Assembly (NCBI GenBank): GCA_035626995.1
Contig: DASPMP010000263.1
Location: forward strand, 1-8,684
Direction of reading: 5' to 3'
DNA length: 8,684 nucleotides
DNA from: DASPMP01 sp035626995
GTDB lineage: Bacteria > Gemmatimonadota > Gemmatimonadetes > Gemmatimonadales > Gemmatimonadaceae
Shown here in pieces: positions 6,134 to 8,684 of the stretch (its first letter is position 1; every line of letters starts with the position of its first letter). The notes under the pieces were generated by a model. It was not told the origin of the DNA and did no database searches. It was given only the letters and a program-made list of their open reading frames with translations. Both the position numbers and the translations under genes were made by a program.

Positions 6134-6340
6134 TCAGACCTTGGTGACGTTTTCCGCCGCCGGACCCTTCTGGCCCTGCACCACGTCGAACTCGACGCGA
6201 TCACCCTCGGCCAGGGACTTGAAGCCGTTGCCCTGGATGGCTGAATAGTGGACGAAGCAGTCCTTCCCGCCCCCGTCCGGTGTGACAAAGCCAAAGCCCT
6301 TCGAATCATTGAACCACTTCACAACGCCCTGGGTACGCAT
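6134..6340 (-). CDS. cspA: Cold-shock domain protein
   Basis: This small OB-fold protein binds single-stranded nucleic acid and acts as an RNA chaperone, often in the cold but in many bacteria also constitutively. With the ATG at 6340 it has 68 residues, normal for the family. RNP1 appears as KGFGFV (residues 14-19) and RNP2 as CFVHY (about 28-32), with the usual start GVVKWFNDSKGFGF and the ending GPAAENVTKV. The frame continues upstream to in-frame GTG codons at 6343 and 6352, which would add at most SAV-type residues. MRTQGVVKWF fits the family best. A weak GAG lies about 9 nt upstream of the ATG. The likely leader region (6341-6480) contains two hairpins and an intrinsic terminator, and a strong terminator follows the gene. 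It is named cspA from family membership only; which paralogue it is cannot be told. Confidence 0.95.
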   Translation of the reverse strand: MRTQGVVKWFNDSKGFGFVTPDGGGKDCFVHYSAIQGNGFKSLAEGDRVEFDVVQGQKGPAAENVTKV

Positions 6341-6380
6341 CACTGCACTCACTTGGAAAAAAATGTTCGGTGCCCGGTGA

Positions 6381-6399
6381 CGGTCGGACCGTCCGACCG
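6381..6399. other. Stem-loop in the presumed cspA leader
   Basis: CGGTCGGA and TCCGACCG form a perfect 8-bp stem around a 3-nt loop. On the minus strand it lies between the upstream intrinsic terminator and cspA, 41 nt before the ATG. A T7 run (6363-6357) follows it after 17 nt, too far for a normal terminator. It could be a leader structure or a stabilising hairpin. Confidence 0.55.
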
Positions 6400-6406
6400 C
6401 TGGAAC

Positions 6407-6439
6407 AAAAAAAGGACCTTGCGCGAGGCCAGGTCCCTT
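6407..6439 (-). terminator. Intrinsic terminator upstream of cspA, same strand
   Basis: On the minus strand GGACCT and AGGTCC form the core stem, extended by a G-U and two A-U pairs to about 9 bp, around an 11-nt loop. Seven uninterrupted T follow directly (6413-6407). There is no T run on the plus strand, so it works only in the minus direction. No recognised minus-strand gene lies upstream of it, so it ends either a short RNA or the cspA leader. Confidence 0.7.
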
Positions 6440-6480
6440 ACGTGATCGCTGGATCAGCGCGAACGGTGCGCTGAATCGCG
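6407..6480 (-). ncRNA. Candidate short RNA or attenuated leader of cspA
   Basis: A promoter-like pair at 6515-6487 would start a minus-strand transcript near 6480 that reaches the intrinsic terminator about 74 nt later. The interval contains a 7-bp hairpin (TCAGCGC with GCGCTGA, 6454-6474) and an overlapping 5-bp alternative (TGATC with GATCA, 6443-6456). The two cannot form together. No convincing open reading frame fills it. It may be a small RNA, or the 5' part of the cspA mRNA ended early by attenuation. Transcription itself is unproven. Confidence 0.3.
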
Positions 6481-6486
6481 AGTGGA

Positions 6487-6515
6487 AACGTAGTGGTGTG
6501 CGCGATGGTGGTCAA
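6487..6515 (-). promoter_or_regulatory. Candidate sigma70-type promoter toward cspA
   Basis: On the minus strand TTGACC (6515-6510, 5 of 6 to TTGACA) is followed after exactly 17 nt by TACGTT (6492-6487). TACGTT keeps the three most conserved -10 bases (T1, A2, T6). The predicted start is near 6480. It is the only promoter-like pair I found between the TPP riboswitch and cspA, and it lies upstream of the intrinsic terminator. Confidence 0.4.
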
Positions 6516-6537
6516 TTCGCACGCGCTGCCGGGTGAT

Positions 6538-6543
6538 TACATT
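6538..6543 (+). promoter_or_regulatory. Weak candidate -10 box for the thiamin receptor
   Basis: TACATT lies in a small AT-rich island 7 nt before the first base of the riboswitch P1 stem, where a start site is expected. No good -35 hexamer is present 17 nt upstream, so this rests mainly on position. Confidence 0.2.
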
Positions 6544-6550
6544 TCGCCAC

Positions 6551-6630
6551 TGACCGGGGTGCGTCGCATTCGGCGACGCTGAGATCACACCCGCAGAACC
6601 TGATCCGGCTTGTACCGGCGTAGGGAGTCA
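6551..6630 (+). promoter_or_regulatory. TPP riboswitch (THI box)
   Basis: The conserved THI-box core is present in order: GGGGTGC (6556-6562), CTGAGATCACACCC (6579-6592), GAACCTGATCCGG (6597-6609) and GGCGTAGGGA (6617-6626). P1 can form from TGAC (6551-6554) and GTCA (6627-6630). P3 is a perfect 7-bp stem (6561-6567 with 6573-6579), and a CCGG/CCGG stem frames the pyrophosphate-sensing arm. The Shine-Dalgarno AGGGAG (6622-6627) is part of the conserved 3' strand and sits 6 nt before the receptor ATG at 6634. TPP binding should therefore hide the ribosome site and block translation directly. No terminator hairpin lies between the aptamer and the gene. It controls the TonB-dependent receptor and marks it as a thiamin-pathway gene. 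Confidence 0.95.
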
Positions 6631-6633
6631 ACC

Positions 6634-8684
6634 ATGAAGACGTTTCTGCTCGCGCTGTTACTCGCGCCTGTCGCCCTCGGCGCCCAGGTGACGGACACCC
6701 TCCGCACCTCGACCGACACGAGCCGCGCGGCCCGCGCTCTGGAAGTCGTCACCGTTTCCGCGATCCGCGGCCGCAATGAGGCCCCGATTTCCTCCACTGC
6801 CATTTCACAGGAGGAAATCGAACGACGGTATTTCGGGCAGGATGTCCCCCTGCTTCTGCAAGGGACGCCATCGCTCACGTCGTATGCGGAGACCGGGAAC
6901 TATTGGGGCTACAGCTACATGCGGCTTCGGGGCATCGACCAGTCCCGAATCAACCTTTCGCTCGACGGCATCCCGCTGAATGACCCAGAGGATCAGGTCC
7001 TGTACTTCGCGGATTTCCCGGATCTTGCGAACAGCATTGGATCGATTCAGGTCCAGCGCGGCGTGGGCACGAGCGCGCCCGGAACAGCGTCGTACGGAGG
7101 ATCGATCAATTTCCAGACGCAGCCGCTCGGATCGAGTGAACGCGGGGGAGAGTTGCAGCTGCAGCGCGGGTCCTTCGGAAGCACGCGAGGCGCCGTGGAG
7201 TATCAGTCGGGCCTCACGAGCCGCGGATTCGCGGTTTCCGCACGCTTGTCCGCCTTGCAATCCGCTGGTTACCGCCACCGATCCGGCATGGAGGGGCGCT
7301 CGGCGTTCCTCTCCGCTGGCTACCTGGGCGAGCGCGACATCATCAAGGTCATCGCGCTTGCGGGCTTGTTCGCGGACACTCTCGCGTACATCGGCGCCAC
7401 TCCCACCGAGCTTGGGGCAGATCGCCGACATAATCCGCTGCGCCCCGATGAGGTCGATCGCTTCGGCGAACAGGTTGTCGGGCTTTCGTATACCAGGCAG
7501 CTGCGCAAACGCAATTTGCTTGCAACGACGCTGTACCGGATCTCGGCCAGCGGTGGTTACGACGTCTGCATCGCCGCCTGCGACCAACCGCAGGGCGAGC
7601 TCTGGAACTTCAATCTCGACTTCGCCTGGTACGGCGCGACCAGCGTGTGGTCGCTGGACAACGGTCCGACGCGCGTCAGTATCGGCGCGAACGCGAACAC
7701 CTACGAACGGGATCATCACGCGTATGCGCGGCCCGCGATGGACACGCCGCTGTATTTCAACACCGGCCACAAGGATGACGCGAGCGCCTTCGCAAAGATT
7801 GCTCGTGACCTCGGCGCCCTGACGCTGTTCGTCGATGTCCAAGGGCGTCACGCGCGTTTCACGTATGAGCCCGACGCCAACGCCGGAGTCTCGGGATCAT
7901 CGATCGACTGGACATTCCTGAATCCCAAGGTCGGCGGTACGTTGCGCGTCGGCCGGGCATCGGAGATCTACGCGTCGTACGGCGTCAACAGCCGAGAGCC
8001 GGCGCGCGCCGACATGCTTGGCGGCTTCGACAACCTCGATACCACCAATGCCGACTTCGTCGGTCCCCTCGACCGCGTCCGCCCCGAACGTGCCGATGAC
8101 TTCGAGCTTGGCACGCGCTGGCGCGGAGCAACATGGTCGGTCCAGGCAAACGCTTTTGCGATGCGCTTTCGAAATGAAATCCTTCCCGTCGGCCGGCTCA
8201 CCTACATCGGTACGCCGCTCCGGACCAACGTGCGCTCGAGCTCGCGTCGCGGCGTCGAGCTCGATGTCACACTGCTGCCACTGGCTCGGCTCGAGATTGG
8301 AGCAACTGCGACGGCGATGCGGGGAAAGATCGACCAGTACACTGATGACGAATCCGGTCTCGTCCACAGTGATGTCGAGCCTCTCCTTACGCCGCGCTTC
8401 ACGAGTGCGCAGCGGCTGATCTGGCGGCCACGGGATGGCGTGACGCTAGTGGCGGTCGGCCAGTACTCGGGACGATCACTGCTCGACAACACAGGGAATC
8501 CGTCGCTGGTGCTGCCGGCGTCGTTCGTCGCCAACGCCAGCGCCGAGTGGACCGTCGGATCACACGCCCTCAGCCTGCACATGAACAACGTCACGGACAC
8601 CGATCGGTTTGGCGGTGGTCACGTGAGCTTCGGGGAGGCGCGGTACTATGTCCTGCCTCCGCGGAGCGTCTTTCTCCAGGCGAG
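6634..8684 (+). CDS. TonB-dependent outer-membrane receptor, probable thiamin uptake (3' end missing)
   Basis: This outer-membrane beta-barrel is energised by TonB and, judged by its TPP riboswitch, should import thiamin or its phosphates. The 683 residues visible begin with a signal peptide (MKTFLLALLLAPVALGAQ, cleavage likely near residue 17). There is a TonB box EVVTVSA at about 37-43. The plug domain spans about 50-165, with YMRLRGIDQSRINLSLDGIP (residues 95-114) and the GTASYGGSINF block near 150-160. A long beta-barrel runs to the window edge. The last residues (PRSVFLQA) look like the final barrel strand, so only a few codons are probably missing. There is no carboxypeptidase-like N-terminal domain, and no SusD-like partner is visible. 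Two cysteines (Cys312, Cys316) lie close together in a probable outer loop. The plug block resembles, from memory, the thiamin-regulated OMR1 receptors of Bacteroidetes. The fold is certain; the substrate is inferred from the riboswitch. Confidence 0.92.
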   Translation, partial: MKTFLLALLLAPVALGAQVTDTLRTSTDTSRAARALEVVTVSAIRGRNEAPISSTAISQEEIERRYFGQDVPLLLQGTPSLTSYAETGNYWGYSYMRLRGIDQSRINLSLDGIPLNDPEDQVLYFADFPDLANSIGSIQVQRGVGTSAPGTASYGGSINFQTQPLGSSERGGELQLQRGSFGSTRGAVEYQSGLTSRGFAVSARLSALQSAGYRHRSGMEGRSAFLSAGYLGERDIIKVIALAGLFADTLAYIGATPTELGADRRHNPLRPDEVDRFGEQVVGLSYTRQLRKRNLLATTLYRISASGGYDVCIAACDQPQGELWNFNLDFAWYGATSVWSLDNGPTRVSIGANANTYERDHHAYARPAMDTPLYFNTGHKDDASAFAKIARDLGALTLFVDVQGRHARFTYEPDANAGVSGSSIDWTFLNPKVGGTLRVGRASEIYASYGVNSREPARADMLGGFDNLDTTNADFVGPLDRVRPERADDFELGTRWRGATWSVQANAFAMRFRNEILPVGRLTYIGTPLRTNVRSSSRRGVELDVTLLPLARLEIGATATAMRGKIDQYTDDESGLVHSDVEPLLTPRFTSAQRLIWRPRDGVTLVAVGQYSGRSLLDNTGNPSLVLPASFVANASAEWTVGSHALSLHMNNVTDTDRFGGGHVSFGEARYYVLPPRSVFLQA

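Noticed and set aside
6805..7851. Long open frame on the minus strand (348 codons) antisense to the receptor, and a 280-codon plus-strand frame at 6980-7822
   Set aside because: Both overlap the TonB-dependent receptor, which has a signal peptide, plug and barrel motifs. The shadow proteins are Arg/Ala/Ser-rich with no recognisable domain, as expected in GC-rich DNA.

Overview
The window is GC-rich (roughly 60-65% by eye), densely packed bacterial chromosome from a Gram-negative organism: it carries a TonB-dependent outer-membrane receptor, a Sua5-type enzyme, IF-1 and a cold-shock protein. The S41 peptidase, the esterase and the receptor resemble, from memory, proteins of Gemmatimonadota or another FCB-group lineage. 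That placement is an inference and was not tested by a search. No mobile element, CRISPR array, rRNA or tRNA was seen.

Layout, left to right. (1) Minus strand, 1-2180: a carboxyl-terminal-processing S41 protease followed, with a short overlap, by an alpha/beta-hydrolase (esterase) that runs off the left edge. (2) Plus strand, 2284-3678: a MATE multidrug/cation antiporter, divergent from the protease. (3) Minus strand, 3675-4801: pnuC followed by a NadR-type ribosylnicotinamide kinase with an ATGA overlap, a vitamin-precursor uptake-and-trapping pair. Its tail overlaps the MATE tail by 4 bp. (4) Plus strand, 4816-5796: the t6A-tRNA enzyme Sua5/TsaC, divergent from pnuC across only 14 bp. (5) Minus strand, 5804-6340: cspA then infA, separated by a strong hairpin terminator. 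(6) 6341-6633: a regulatory stretch holding, on the minus strand, a promoter-like pair, two hairpins and an intrinsic terminator ahead of cspA. On the plus strand it holds a clear TPP (THI-box) riboswitch. (7) Plus strand, 6634-8684: a TonB-dependent receptor whose ribosome binding site lies inside the riboswitch, cut by the right edge only a few codons before its expected end.

How they fit together: the riboswitch makes the last gene a thiamin(-phosphate) uptake receptor controlled by TPP. The PnuC-kinase pair is most simply nicotinamide riboside salvage feeding NAD. The PnuC family also contains thiamin transporters (PnuT), however, so a thiamin role is an alternative raised by the neighbouring receptor. 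CspA, IF-1 and Sua5 belong to translation and RNA housekeeping. The most interesting signals are regulatory: the riboswitch/SD overlap, the terminator inside the probable cspA leader, and the 14-bp bidirectional pnuC/sua5 spacer with two overlapping -10-like boxes that would give leaderless or nearly leaderless mRNAs.
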